Source of the DNA: Butyrivibrio sp.
GTDB lineage: Bacteria; Bacillota; Clostridia; Lachnospirales; Lachnospiraceae
Assembly (NCBI GenBank): GCA_024694565.1
Contig: JAILJR010000051.1
Span: 1-34,025 of the forward strand
Direction: 5' to 3'
Length of the DNA stretch: 34,025 bases
The notes under the pieces were generated by a model. The model saw only the letters and a list, made by a program, of their open reading frames with translations, had not been told where the DNA came from and did no database searches. Position numbers and translations under genes: made by a program. Each line of letters begins with the position of its first letter. Within the stretch, counting starts at the first letter, position 1. Below, piece by piece: positions 1 to 8,060 of the stretch.

Positions 1-149
1 ACATCTGCATGCTTGGGATTTCCGGTATTTATGATTCCAAAACGCTCAACATCATAAAGAGGAGTCATGGTTGCAAGCACTTCTATATCACAGCCATTGC
101 AGCTGGATCCATCATAATGTAACACCCATGGTGATTTTGAAATGTTCAT
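1..149 (-). CDS. echC: Ech hydrogenase small subunit EchC (NuoB-like), 5' part
   Basis: This is the N-terminal 49 or so codons of a NuoB/HycG/EchC-type subunit; the rest lies beyond the window. The start is ATG at 147-149, with GAAGGG about ten bases upstream. The visible protein begins [20 protein letters not shown] and continues [18 protein letters not shown]. The CxxC in SSCNGCDIE supplies the first two ligands of the proximal [4Fe-4S] cluster that in this family passes electrons to or from the [NiFe] site. It lies 27 bases after echB in the same orientation, and the order NuoL-like, NuoH-like, NuoB-like matches echA-echB-echC. A Hyc/Hyf or Mbh-like complex is the alternative; the missing large subunit would decide. 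Confidence 0.9.
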   Translation of the reverse strand, partial: MNISKSPWVLHYDGSSCNGCDIEVLATMTPLYDVERFGIINTGNPKHAD

Positions 150-176
150 TGATTTATCATCCCTTCTAAGCTTCTG

Positions 177-1055
177 TCAAAATTGTTTCAAAACATTGAG
201 TATGAGCAGATTGGTTCCTGCAAATATAAGTATCACTGACCATGTAACCTTGAGCATTGTGATGTATTTTACTCGCGGGAAAATATTGTCAATAAGTGTC
301 TCAATAAAAAATACAACTGCACAGGCAATCAAAGCCCAGATTCTGCTTAGTGGACTTGATGTGATAAAAAACATGCCCACAATACCCATCATCAGTACAG
401 TATCATACCACTCTGCAATTTCAACAAAAGCAAGGTTTGAACCTGAAAGGTCGGTTGTAAGTCCCTTTACCATTTCCTGATGCATATGATGTGAGGTAGA
501 AAGGTCAAATGGTGATTTGCGGAGCTTGATTATCAGTATAAAGACAAATCCGATAAAGAAGCCGGGAAGCTGTAATATTGCCGGTGTATCAGCCTTTATG
601 AGGTCAGACACCATAAAGCTTCCATGTGCATAGTAAAATCCGATTGCAACAAGCAGTGTCATCGGCTCATAGCACATCATCTGGAGCAGCTCACGCTGTG
701 CACCCATGGTACTGTAAGGACCATTCGTTGAATAGGCTGCCATGACCATCATTACCTCAGACATGGAAAGAGCGAAGAATACTAGGAGCATATCTCCTCC
801 TGCAAAGAACAGCGCTCCTGTAAATACTGTCATAATGAGGTAACCTGTTACAAACAGAATCTGAATACTGTTAACAACGGTGGTCTGCTTGCTGAGAAGC
901 TTATTAACATCATAGAACGGCTGAACAATAGGAGGTCCCTGTCTTCCCTGCATACGTGCTGCAAAAAGTCTGTCTGTACCTGAAAGGAAACCGCCGATTA
1001 GTGGGGCAAGTACTATGTATAAAATTGCTTTGATCGCGAAGTTAATTTCAATCAT
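177..1055 (-). CDS. echB: Ech hydrogenase membrane subunit EchB (NuoH-like)
   Basis: A 292-residue polytopic membrane protein of the NuoH/HycD/EchB family, about the length expected for EchB. Residues 38-53 (GRQGPPIVQPFYDVNK) form the family signature near the first membrane segment, and EIAEWYD near residue 210 matches the acidic C-terminal region. In complex I relatives this subunit links the hydrophilic arm to the ion-pumping arm. Its ATG overlaps the echA TGA by one base, and GGGAGGTG lies seven bases upstream, so translation with echA is probably coupled. It is followed by echC. Confidence 0.93.
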   Translation of the reverse strand: MIEINFAIKAILYIVLAPLIGGFLSGTDRLFAARMQGRQGPPIVQPFYDVNKLLSKQTTVVNSIQILFVTGYLIMTVFTGALFFAGGDMLLVFFALSMSEVMMVMAAYSTNGPYSTMGAQRELLQMMCYEPMTLLVAIGFYYAHGSFMVSDLIKADTPAILQLPGFFIGFVFILIIKLRKSPFDLSTSHHMHQEMVKGLTTDLSGSNLAFVEIAEWYDTVLMMGIVGMFFITSSPLSRIWALIACAVVFFIETLIDNIFPRVKYITMLKVTWSVILIFAGTNLLILNVLKQF

Positions 1056-2983
1056 CAGATAGCACCTCCCACTACTACTATAAGCATTACAGCCACAAGA
1101 ATCGCTGCTACCCAGATACTGGGCCAGAGAAGCTTCTTCTCACCGAAGTAATCAGTCATGTACCAGTTTGACATGTAAAGAGCTCTCTCCTTGCCGAAGG
1201 AATCTATATAATGTCTGTCATCTCCTGCATTTACACCTGCCACATAGGACATTGACATCTTTGAATTTTTACCAAGTGACAGGAACCTTGAACCTATAGG
1301 AAGCATAAATACCATTACAACCATTATCATCATGATTATAACGTCGCTTCCACTGATAACATCCGGGATATTGGTGTGGAATGCCTCATCAAGTATTGGC
1401 TGAACCATATGTCCGGACATCCAGGGGAATGCAAAGCACATGATAATTATTAGTGATGTGAGCGGGAAAATTGAAACAAGCTCACTTCTTGGGGTAATAT
1501 CCTCAAGCTCAAATGACTGATGTATTACGGTACAGATCTTGCCAAGCCATTTTGCCCAGTAGAACAATGTGCTGCCTGATCCAAATACAAGGAATAGAAC
1601 CAGCCATACAGAGCCTGAATCTACGAAAGACTTTAGGGCCGCCCACTTCGAAACAAGCATTCCGAACGGTGCCATGAACATACCGCAGATACCGATCATC
1701 ATGATGAATGCAAGTCGCGGAAGCTTAATGATAAGACCATGCATATCCTCAATATCACGGCTTCCCATGCAGTTCTCTATATCTCCTACTGTCTGGAACA
1801 GAAGTGACTTGGATACAGCGTGGAAAAGAACAAGCATTACTGCAGCCCATACACCCTCAGGGGTACCTGTACCTGCACAGGCTGTTATAAGACCGAGGTT
1901 GGAAATCGTCGAATAAGCAAGAACCTTCTTGCCGTCGCTTACAGTTATTGCAAGCAATGAAGCTGCAAAGAATGTAAATCCGCCTATGACTGTTATCATA
2001 ATTCCTGTAAGCGTATTGTACATAACCGGTGAAACTCTTATAAGCATGTATACACCGATCTTAACCATGGTAGCTGAGTGAAGAAGCGCACTTGAAGGTG
2101 TAGGCGCAACCATAGCGCCAAGGAGCCATCTCGAGAAAGGAAACTGTGCACTCTTGGTCAGTGCTGCAAATGCAAAAAGCGTAACTGGTACAATCAGAAG
2201 CTTATTGTTGGTGCTTGTAACCTGGCTCAAATTTGATATTGAAAAGCCCATATTGCAAACCATAAGTCCTGCTGCAAAGCCGCATCCGCCAAGCAGGTTC
2301 ATCCACAGAGCCCTGAACGAATTGTCCACAGCTTCAGTAGACCTGGTATAGCCAATCATCAGGAATGAGCATACCGATGTAATCTCCCAGAAGAAATAGA
2401 TCCATCCGAGATTGTCAGAGGAAATAAGCCCAAACATTGCTCCGAGGAATACAAACATAAGAGCAAGGAAATAATTGGACCTGTCCTGTACATCAATGTG
2501 ATGATGATGATAATCCTTCATGTATCCTGAGGCGTAGATACAGATAAGAATACCTACAACACCTACTATCAGATACATAACGGCTGCGAATGTATCAATT
2601 CGAATATGAGTATTACCCTCTACTGCCTTACCTGTTAAATCCATCCAAAGAACCGGGATTGTGCCGGCAAGCGAGAAAAGTATAGCGTAATATTTCTTGT
2701 ATTTTATACTCAAAAAACAGACAAGACACATGAGGAAAATTTCTCCTCCAATTACAATCTTGTCAGGCAAATGTGTTTCCTTAAGATATACAAAAGAGGA
2801 AACATCAGGCGCAGTCAGTACATTGACGGCTACATAAATCGCAGCTGCCATGATTGTAAAGCCGCCCAGTATTATCGTGGTGTTTCGAAGAGCACTTGCA
2901 TTCTTCTGAATGAATACAAGAACAGCCATGATAAATGGAAAGACAATCAGAAAGTTAACTACATCCAAAATCTGAAAAGCCAA
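1055..2983 (-). CDS. echA: Ech hydrogenase antiporter-like subunit EchA (NuoL-like)
   Basis: A 642-residue member of the NuoL/Mrp antiporter family with about 16 predicted membrane segments. Family proton-path residues are present: Glu200 in FFWEITS, Lys277 in ALTKSAQFPFSRWL, and His302 with Lys308 in LLHSATMVKIG. In Ech and group 4 hydrogenases this subunit moves H+ or Na+ across the membrane. The start is TTG at 2981-2983, supported by AAAGGGG seven bases upstream and by the lack of a better start before the csoR end. A four-His run (YHHHHID, residues 158-163) lies in a loop and is unexplained. It follows the metal regulator gene by 35 bases and overlaps echB by one base. Confidence 0.94.
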   Translation of the reverse strand: MAFQILDVVNFLIVFPFIMAVLVFIQKNASALRNTTIILGGFTIMAAAIYVAVNVLTAPDVSSFVYLKETHLPDKIVIGGEIFLMCLVCFLSIKYKKYYAILFSLAGTIPVLWMDLTGKAVEGNTHIRIDTFAAVMYLIVGVVGILICIYASGYMKDYHHHHIDVQDRSNYFLALMFVFLGAMFGLISSDNLGWIYFFWEITSVCSFLMIGYTRSTEAVDNSFRALWMNLLGGCGFAAGLMVCNMGFSISNLSQVTSTNNKLLIVPVTLFAFAALTKSAQFPFSRWLLGAMVAPTPSSALLHSATMVKIGVYMLIRVSPVMYNTLTGIMITVIGGFTFFAASLLAITVSDGKKVLAYSTISNLGLITACAGTGTPEGVWAAVMLVLFHAVSKSLLFQTVGDIENCMGSRDIEDMHGLIIKLPRLAFIMMIGICGMFMAPFGMLVSKWAALKSFVDSGSVWLVLFLVFGSGSTLFYWAKWLGKICTVIHQSFELEDITPRSELVSIFPLTSLIIIMCFAFPWMSGHMVQPILDEAFHTNIPDVISGSDVIIMMIMVVMVFMLPIGSRFLSLGKNSKMSMSYVAGVNAGDDRHYIDSFGKERALYMSNWYMTDYFGEKKLLWPSIWVAAILVAVMLIVVVGGAI

Positions 2984-3006
2984 GGTTACACCCCTTTCAC
3001 GTTTTT

Positions 3007-3023
3007 CATAAGCTTTGCTTATG
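3007..3023 (-). other. Short hairpin across the csoR stop codon
   Basis: CATAAGC and GCTTATG form a perfect 7-bp stem with a 3-base loop. The stem spans the csoR stop codon and lies just before the echA ribosome-binding site. No T-tract follows on the minus strand, so an intrinsic terminator is unlikely. It could tune translation or mRNA processing between csoR and echA. Confidence 0.45.
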
Positions 3024-3339
3024 AATTCTTCATAAATTTATCAACAGCATCATTGAGGTCAATGATTGCCTGATCATCACCGTCCTGTACAGCATGAACT
3101 ATACAGTGACTTATATGTTCCTTCAGAATTTCCTTTCCGCAATTATTGATGGCGGATCTGACAGCAGCCAGCTGAACAAGTACTTCTGTGCAGTCTCTGT
3201 CATCTTCAACCATCTTTTTTACTGCCTCAAGGTGCCCTATAGCCTTAGCTAATCTGTTAACCACAGATTTCATATGCTCAGGATCATGATGGTGCGCATG
3301 GTGATGCTCATGACCATGTTCATGGGAATGAGAGTTCAT
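3019..3339 (-). CDS. CsoR/RcnR-family metal-sensing repressor with His-rich N-terminus
   Basis: A 106-residue all-helical DUF156 (CsoR/RcnR) protein. Residues 4-22 hold eleven histidines in HSHEHGHEHHHAHHHDPEH. The core then carries Cys50, His75 and Cys79 with spacings of 25 and 4, exactly the C-H-C pattern of CsoR. That pattern binds Cu(I) in CsoR, but it is also present in the nickel sensor InrS, where an N-terminal His completes the site; RcnR has His in place of the last Cys. The gene lies 16 bases after the MarR gene and 35 bases before echA, so it probably regulates its own operon. The metal cannot be read from the sequence; nickel is an inference from the adjoining [NiFe] hydrogenase genes. 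Confidence 0.9.
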   Translation of the reverse strand: MNSHSHEHGHEHHHAHHHDPEHMKSVVNRLAKAIGHLEAVKKMVEDDRDCTEVLVQLAAVRSAINNCGKEILKEHISHCIVHAVQDGDDQAIIDLNDAVDKFMKNS

Positions 3340-3355
3340 ATAGCCTCCATTTGAA

Positions 3356-3799
3356 TTATCTCACATTTCCAATAATCTTGTATAAAAGATTATATAAAAT
3401 TTTGGCTTCATCAGGGGAAAGCTTAACGCAGGAACCAATTTCAACGGGAATTTCGACAGCTTTATCCTTAAGCTCCTCACCCTTAGGTGTAATGGAGACT
3501 ACCAGATTTCTCTCGTCCTCATTGGAACGTTCTCTTGTAATGTATCCCTTGGACTCAAGCTTTTTAAGTACCGGTGTCAGCGTACCCGAGTCCAGGTAAA
3601 GACACTCTCCAAGCGTCTTTACATTGACGGTCTTCTTCTCCCAAAGAACCATCATTGTAATGTACTGCGTATAAGTGAGATCAATGTTATCAAGATAAGG
3701 CTTATACTTCCTTATGATTTCCTTTGAACAGGCATAGAGCGGAAAACACAGCTGATTTCCGAGTTTAAGGGATTCATATTTTTCTTCGTTTGTACCCAT
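3356..3799 (-). CDS. MarR-family regulator, OhrR type
   Basis: A 147-residue winged-helix regulator. The N-terminus KLGNQLCFPLYACSKEI matches OhrR, and Cys18 sits at the position of the peroxide-sensing cysteine. The DNA-binding wing region LDSGTLTPVLKKLESKGYI followed by RSNEDERN is also typical. OhrR proteins release DNA when the cysteine is oxidised by organic peroxide or hypochlorite. No ohr peroxidase gene is adjacent; the gene is instead first in a unit with the CsoR-family gene and ech. The start ATG (3797-3799) has GAGGAGAA a few bases upstream. Control of ech by redox state is an inference from position only. Confidence 0.9.
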   Translation of the reverse strand: MGTNEEKYESLKLGNQLCFPLYACSKEIIRKYKPYLDNIDLTYTQYITMMVLWEKKTVNVKTLGECLYLDSGTLTPVLKKLESKGYITRERSNEDERNLVVSITPKGEELKDKAVEIPVEIGSCVKLSPDEAKILYNLLYKIIGNVR

Positions 3800-3838
3800 G
3801 ATGTTCTCCTCTAAATTTAAAAAGATTTTATGCTATTT

Positions 3839-3866
3839 ATTATAACACAAAATAAAAAATGGTTAA
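3839..3866 (-). promoter_or_regulatory. Candidate sigma-A promoter for marR-csoR-ech
   Basis: On the minus strand TATAAT (3839-3844) is preceded by TTAACC (3861-3866) with a 16-base spacer, 40 bases before the marR start. The -10 is perfect and the -35 is moderate. The surrounding A+T-rich stretch could hold the MarR operator, but I see no clear OhrR-type palindrome. Confidence 0.55.
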
Positions 3867-3929
3867 ATTATGAATTTATTTATACTTAAATATTGACTTT
3901 TTGTAGGCAAAAGAGGAAATTGCCAAAAG

Positions 3930-3952
3930 GAATCCTGCTTTTCGCAGGATTC
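3930..3952 (-). terminator. Hairpin between minE and marR, possible weak terminator
   Basis: GAATCCTGC and GCAGGATTC form a perfect 9-bp stem; on the minus strand the loop is GAAAA, followed by CCTTTTGG. The short T run could make it a weak terminator of the min operon. It is the second hairpin downstream of minE. Confidence 0.45.
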
Positions 3953-3986
3953 GCGCCTTGCTTTGAAATGCGTTTTTCAAATATAC

Positions 3987-4018
3987 GCTTATTGTTTTTC
4001 TGCTGAAAAACAATAAGC
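3987..4018 (-). terminator. 14-bp hairpin downstream of minE
   Basis: A perfect 14-bp inverted repeat (GCTTATTGTTTTTC with its complement) encloses a 4-base loop, 34 bases after the minE stop. The stem is A/T-rich near the loop and G/C-capped at the base, and no T-tract follows on the minus strand. It probably marks the 3' end of the min transcript by termination or end protection. GTTTTTC also occurs at 3972-3978, so an alternative pairing is possible. Confidence 0.5.
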
Positions 4019-4051
4019 TATAAATTCTTTATTCATCGGAGTACAAAGATA

Positions 4052-4342
4052 TTATTTTGAATTGTGATTCATATTTTTGATAGGAATATTGGCATAAAGA
4101 GCCGGTACTGTTTTGCCGTTTTCCTCGGTATCCATCTGGGTTAAACTGATATCAATTCCATCCATATCTATTTCAGCATATTTGGAAAGTACCTCAATGA
4201 TGTCGCTCCTTATCTTCTTCATCAGGTCAGGAGAACAATTGGCCCTGTCTGAGACAAGTACAAATTTCAGTCGATCTTTTGCGACATCGCTGGAGGATTT
4301 CTTCTTAAAAATATCTGTTATCTTCACTTGATTATCCTCCAA
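4052..4342 (-). CDS. minE: Cell division topological factor MinE
   Basis: A 96-residue protein of normal MinE length. The N-terminal part (DIFKKKSSSDVAKDRLKFVL) is the membrane and MinD-contact region, with RLKFVLVSDR as the segment that displaces MinC. The C-terminal half (SPDLMKKIRSDIIEVLSKY and later DGIDISL) is the dimerisation domain. MinE stimulates the MinD ATPase and drives pole-to-pole oscillation, which keeps division at mid-cell. It directly abuts minD, and the order minC-minD-minE is classical. Use of MinE instead of the DivIVA/MinJ system of Bacillus is common in Clostridia. Confidence 0.95.
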   Translation of the reverse strand: MEDNQVKITDIFKKKSSSDVAKDRLKFVLVSDRANCSPDLMKKIRSDIIEVLSKYAEIDMDGIDISLTQMDTEENGKTVPALYANIPIKNMNHNSK

Positions 4343-5122
4343 TCACTTTCTTCTAAGCCAGCCAAACAGGCCTTTTTTAACATCAAGATCAAGAAACGGA
4401 ACATTCTCGCCCGTAACACGGCGGCATATGTTCATGTATGCCTGACCTGCCTGTGAGTTATCACCGACAAGCGGCTCTCCGTTGTTGGTCGAAACAACAA
4501 TGTTCTCATCATCAGGTATCTGGCCGATAAGGTCCACCGCAAGGATATCCACTACATCATCCGCGCTCATCATATCGCCTCTCTTTATCATGTCGGGACG
4601 AAGTCTGTTTACAATAAGCTGCGGATCCTTTACTTCATTCGCCTCAAGAAGACCGATTATCCTGTCTGCATCTCTGACAGCAGAGACCTCAGGAGTTGTT
4701 ACAACAAGAGCCTTATCAGCCCCTGCAATTGCATTTTTGAAGCCCTGCTCTATTCCTGCCGGACAATCAAGAATAATATAGTCATACTCCTGCTTGAGCT
4801 CGTCTGTAAGTCCCTTCATCTGCTCAGGAGTGACACTGGTCTTATCCTTTGTCTGAGCTGCCGGAAGCAAAAACAGAGTGGGATATCTCTTATCCTTTAT
4901 CAGAGCCTGCTTTAATTTGCAGTTTTCTTCTATAACATCGACAAGATTGTAAACAATCCTGTTCTCAAGCCCCATCACAACATCAAGATTCCTTAGACCT
5001 ATATCGGTATCAATAAGGACGACTTTTTTGTTAAGCTTGGCAAGTCCGGTGCCTAAATTCGCAGTAGTTGTGGTTTTTCCAACACCACCCTTTCCCGATG
5101 TAACAACAATTACTTCTCCCAT
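4343..5122 (-). CDS. minD: Septum site-determining ATPase MinD
   Basis: A 259-residue ParA/MinD-family ATPase. The deviant Walker A GKGGVGKT is at residues 10-17 with both lysines present, the switch DTDIGLRNLD follows near 38-47, and IILDCPAG is the Walker B region. The C-terminus VKKGLFGWLRRK is the expected amphipathic membrane-targeting helix. MinD recruits MinC to the membrane and is displaced by MinE. Its stop is adjacent to the minE start and it follows minC by 16 bases. Confidence 0.97.
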   Translation of the reverse strand: MGEVIVVTSGKGGVGKTTTTANLGTGLAKLNKKVVLIDTDIGLRNLDVVMGLENRIVYNLVDVIEENCKLKQALIKDKRYPTLFLLPAAQTKDKTSVTPEQMKGLTDELKQEYDYIILDCPAGIEQGFKNAIAGADKALVVTTPEVSAVRDADRIIGLLEANEVKDPQLIVNRLRPDMIKRGDMMSADDVVDILAVDLIGQIPDDENIVVSTNNGEPLVGDNSQAGQAYMNICRRVTGENVPFLDLDVKKGLFGWLRRK

Positions 5123-5138
5123 ACTCTCCTCCTAAAAA

Positions 5139-5909
5139 TTAAATCCTGTAAAACTGCCTCAGAAAAGATGAACCGTATGAAGTCTTAACAATGTGTCCGT
5201 TCTCAATATAGAGAACTTCAGGTTCATTATCTGTATTTTGCATAAATTTCTTTTTCTTGACCCTGATCTTTACCCCTTTTTCAGCATCAGGTGATATTGC
5301 AATAGATCTCGCAATTCTAACCTGAATAGGATCAAGCTTGTGTGCAACGATTATTGCTCTCTTGTCACCGCCGGCTCCGGCATATGCATTCCCACGAAGG
5401 TCCCCAAGAATAAAAATACTGCCGTAGGACGTAACATTGCCGCCGGGCTTAACATCTCCTAGAATAATTATGCTCTTTTTACTGGTTATTGTCTGACCTG
5501 ACCTTAGATTTCCCCTGTAGATGATCGCATTTTCTTCCAGATCATCCGGCAGCTCCTCAGTTTCTTCTTCCATGTATTCATCTCCGGGATCATCTTTTTC
5601 TTCAGTCGCAGCTTTTGTCTTGCTATTCATGGCATTCCGAAAGACTTTATCAAGCTCAGAGGCCTCATCGATAACGCAGGTAATCTTCAGATTTGAATTC
5701 TCTTCAATAATGCGAATTACTTCATTGAACTCATAATCATCCAGAATCCTTCCCCTGACAATAAGACCCATGTTATGGCTTCCAAGAAATGAAGCCGCGC
5801 TTCTGAACTTAGAGGCAATGGATAATGAAAGCTCTTCAAAAGAAACAGATGGGTCCAGAACCAGGATAATCCCTGACTTGGTCCCTTTGATGGTTACAGT
5901 TTGTCCCAA
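5139..5909 (-). CDS. minC: Septum inhibitor MinC
   Basis: A 256-residue MinC. The N-terminal FtsZ-inhibiting domain spans about residues 1-100 and is followed by an acidic linker (EEKDDPGDEYMEEETEELP). The C-terminal beta-helix (about 125-230) has the repeated Gly turns seen in GNLRSGQTITSKKSIIILGD and GSIFILGDLRG and binds MinD. The start is TTG at 5907-5909: an in-frame stop lies three codons upstream, no ATG or GTG is nearby, and GGGTGAG precedes it. The acidic linker is longer than in many MinC proteins. Confidence 0.94.
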   Translation of the reverse strand: MGQTVTIKGTKSGIILVLDPSVSFEELSLSIASKFRSAASFLGSHNMGLIVRGRILDDYEFNEVIRIIEENSNLKITCVIDEASELDKVFRNAMNSKTKAATEEKDDPGDEYMEEETEELPDDLEENAIIYRGNLRSGQTITSKKSIIILGDVKPGGNVTSYGSIFILGDLRGNAYAGAGGDKRAIIVAHKLDPIQVRIARSIAISPDAEKGVKIRVKKKKFMQNTDNEPEVLYIENGHIVKTSYGSSFLRQFYRI

Positions 5910-5965
5910 ATATTCTCACCCAACCCTTTCATACATAGGTGTTGTGACCTGATTGGCCAAAAACA

Positions 5966-5994
5966 CATATACTAGTATATTCTATTTGTGTTAA
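5966..5994 (-). promoter_or_regulatory. Candidate promoter of minCDE with a 14-bp palindrome
   Basis: On the minus strand TTAACA (5989-5994) and TATATG (5966-5971) are separated by 17 bases. The -10 overlaps a perfect palindrome, ATATACTAGTATAT (5967-5980). The palindrome may be an operator or may be chance in A+T-rich DNA. Confidence 0.4.
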
Positions 5995-6076
5995 AAATAG
6001 AACAGACAAAATTCATAAATAATTCATGATTTTTACAATTGAGTAAGGCAAAAAGTATTGTAAACGCAAAAACGCT

Positions 6077-6108
6077 AAAAAATGGAGCTTTGTCAAAACA
6101 AAGCTCCA
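6077..6108 (-). terminator. Intrinsic terminator after tsf
   Basis: An 11-bp perfect stem (TGGAGCTTTGT with its complement) has a 4-base loop and is followed on the minus strand by six T. It lies 17 bases after the tsf stop and separates rpsB-tsf from minCDE. Confidence 0.9.
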
Positions 6109-6124
6109 CATAAAAAACAGTTTA

Positions 6125-7078
6125 TCAGCCAAGTCCACCGGCCTGTTTTGCAACTTCTTCAGCAAAGTTTTCGTTCTTCTTCTCGATGCCTTCACCTGTC
6201 TCAAAACGTACAAATCTCTTGATCTTGAGGTTAGCGTTATTGCTCTTTGCAACCTGAGCAATATACTGTCCAACAGTCTGCTTGCCATCCTCAGCCTTTA
6301 CATAAACCTGCTCGTTGAGGCAGATCTCCTTGAGCTCTTTATTAAGACGACCAATGAGCATCTTCTCAATGATATTCTGAGGCTTTCTCTTTCCTTCAGG
6401 AAGCTCATCGTTCTCCTTCATTGCCTGAGCAAGAAGGATTTCCTTCTCATGATCCCTGTATTCCTGAGAAACATCCTCAGTTGCAACATACTTGGGATTA
6501 AGTGCAGCAACCTGCATAGCGATATTCTTAACAGCATCCTTGATATCGTCATTTACAACATCAGTCTCAGCCTCAACCAGAACAGAGATTCTTCCGCCGC
6601 CATGAACATAAGGAACAACGATACCATTTGAAGCTGTAACCTTCTCAAAACGTCTGATAGAAAGCTTCTCGCTTATTATAGCTGTGATCTCAACAAGAGC
6701 ATCATTTACAGTCTTGGAGCCGTCCTCAATCCAATTCTCAGCCATAAATGACTCAAGATCCTTAGAATCTGACTCTACTGCCTGTCTTGCAACAGACTCA
6801 ACAAATGTCTGGAACTTCTCGTTCTGAGCAACGAAGTCTGTCTCTGAGTTAACCTCAACAACTGCTGCTGTTGTATCATCCTTGACAGCAATTCTTGTAA
6901 GACCCTCAGCTGCAATTCTGCTGGCCTTCTTTTCAGCCTTCATGATGCCGTTCTTTCTAAGATACTCAACGGCAGCATCCATATCACCATTAGTCTCGGT
7001 AAGTGCCTTTTTACACTCCATCATTCCTGCGCCGGTTGACTCACGTAACTCTTTAACCATTGCTGCTGTAATAGCCAT
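6125..7078 (-). CDS. tsf: Translation elongation factor Ts
   Basis: A 317-residue EF-Ts, the nucleotide exchange factor that regenerates EF-Tu-GTP. The N-terminal UBA-like domain has the signature MVKELRESTGAGMMECKKAL (residues 8-27), and the core shows NSETDFVAQN near residue 80. It is somewhat longer than E. coli EF-Ts (283 residues), with extra C-terminal sequence ending FAEEVAKQAGGLG. ACGGAGGAT precedes the ATG. It follows rpsB by 47 bases, the conserved bacterial pairing. Confidence 0.97.
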   Translation of the reverse strand: MAITAAMVKELRESTGAGMMECKKALTETNGDMDAAVEYLRKNGIMKAEKKASRIAAEGLTRIAVKDDTTAAVVEVNSETDFVAQNEKFQTFVESVARQAVESDSKDLESFMAENWIEDGSKTVNDALVEITAIISEKLSIRRFEKVTASNGIVVPYVHGGGRISVLVEAETDVVNDDIKDAVKNIAMQVAALNPKYVATEDVSQEYRDHEKEILLAQAMKENDELPEGKRKPQNIIEKMLIGRLNKELKEICLNEQVYVKAEDGKQTVGQYIAQVAKSNNANLKIKRFVRFETGEGIEKKNENFAEEVAKQAGGLG

Positions 7079-7125
7079 TTATATAATCCTCCGTAAATTA
7101 AGTTAAATTTATTATAAATAACAGA

Positions 7126-7881
7126 TCAAGCTTCAACTTCCTCTGCCTGAGCCTCTTCTGCTCCCTCAGGAACATAGTCTGCTGCAGCATCAGCCTCAGC
7201 ACCCTGGTTTGCCTCGATAACAGCATCAGCCATCTTACCAACGATAAGCTTTACTGCTCTGATAGCGTCATCATTACCCGGGATGATGAAATCAAGCTCT
7301 TCAGGATCACAGTTTGTATCACCGATACCGATAAGTGTGATTCCAAGAGACTCAGCTTCCTGGATGCAGATTCTCTCCTTCTTGGGATCAACTACGAAAA
7401 TAGCATCGGGAATTCTCTTCATATCTCTGATTCCGCCAAGGTTTGCCTCGAGCTTTGAAAGCTCCTTCTTAAGCTGTGCAACCTCCTTCTTGGGAAGAAC
7501 ATCAAAAGTACCATCCTCCTGCATTTTCTCAATTGCCTTCATCCTTGCGATTCTGCTCTGGATAGTCTTGAAGTTTGTAAGCATTCCACCGAGCCATCTC
7601 TCGTTTACATAGTACATACCACAGCGCTCAGCCTCAGTCTTAACAGCATCCTGTGCCTGCTTCTTGGTACCTACGAAAAGAATTGTTCCACCCTGCTGTG
7701 CAATCTCAAATACTGCCTTGTAAGCCTCGTCAACCTTAACAACTGACTTCTGAAGGTCGATGATGTGGATTCCGTTTCTCTCTGTGAAGATGTAGGGAGC
7801 CATTTTAGGGTTCCATCTTCTTGTCTGGTGGCCAAAGTGTACGCCTGCTTCAAGTAACTGTTTCATTGATACAACGCTCAT
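7126..7881 (-). CDS. rpsB: 30S ribosomal protein S2
   Basis: A 251-residue S2 of the small subunit. It starts [20 protein letters not shown] and contains [20 protein letters not shown] and the conserved [11 protein letters not shown]. The C-terminus is an acidic tail rich in Ala and Glu, as in many Firmicutes. ACGGAGGTA precedes the ATG. It has its own promoter and a leader of about 140 bases, and is transcribed with tsf. Confidence 0.97.
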   Translation of the reverse strand: MSVVSMKQLLEAGVHFGHQTRRWNPKMAPYIFTERNGIHIIDLQKSVVKVDEAYKAVFEIAQQGGTILFVGTKKQAQDAVKTEAERCGMYYVNERWLGGMLTNFKTIQSRIARMKAIEKMQEDGTFDVLPKKEVAQLKKELSKLEANLGGIRDMKRIPDAIFVVDPKKERICIQEAESLGITLIGIGDTNCDPEELDFIIPGNDDAIRAVKLIVGKMADAVIEANQGAEADAAADYVPEGAEEAQAEEVEA

Positions 7882-8023
7882 TTTAATACCTCCGTTTGGT
7901 TAATTCTTCCGCATATTTTTAGCCATTGATCAAAAAAGTGCGTTACGCTTTTTATGTGACTCCCGATCTGATCAGATAATCTGACACCGGATACAGGAAA
8001 TAATATGCGTGTATATTTGCAAC
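7882..8023 (-). promoter_or_regulatory. Structured 5' leader of rpsB
   Basis: About 140 bases lie between the predicted rpsB transcription start and the ATG. The leader holds a perfect palindrome ATCTGATCAGAT (7966-7977), an overlapping CAGAT/ATCTG hairpin (7973-7983), and a stem AAAAAG...CTTTTT with a two-base bulge and terminal T run (7932-7953). The overlapping stems allow alternative folds and the last looks terminator-like. Autoregulatory leaders at rpsB are known in other bacteria; that this is one is an inference. Confidence 0.5.
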
Positions 8024-8029
8024 TTTATT

Positions 8030-8058
8030 ATATTAACATATGCTTTTTCGTTATGCAA
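8030..8058 (-). promoter_or_regulatory. Promoter of rpsB-tsf
   Basis: On the minus strand TTGCAT (8053-8058), a 17-base spacer and TAATAT (8030-8035) form a good sigma-A promoter. TATAAT is also present three bases further on (8027-8032). Confidence 0.7.
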
Positions 8059-8060
8059 GA

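Noticed and set aside
6013..6288. A 91-codon minus-strand frame overlapping the 3' end of tsf
   Set aside because: It is out of frame with tsf, spans the tsf terminator and resembles nothing known.
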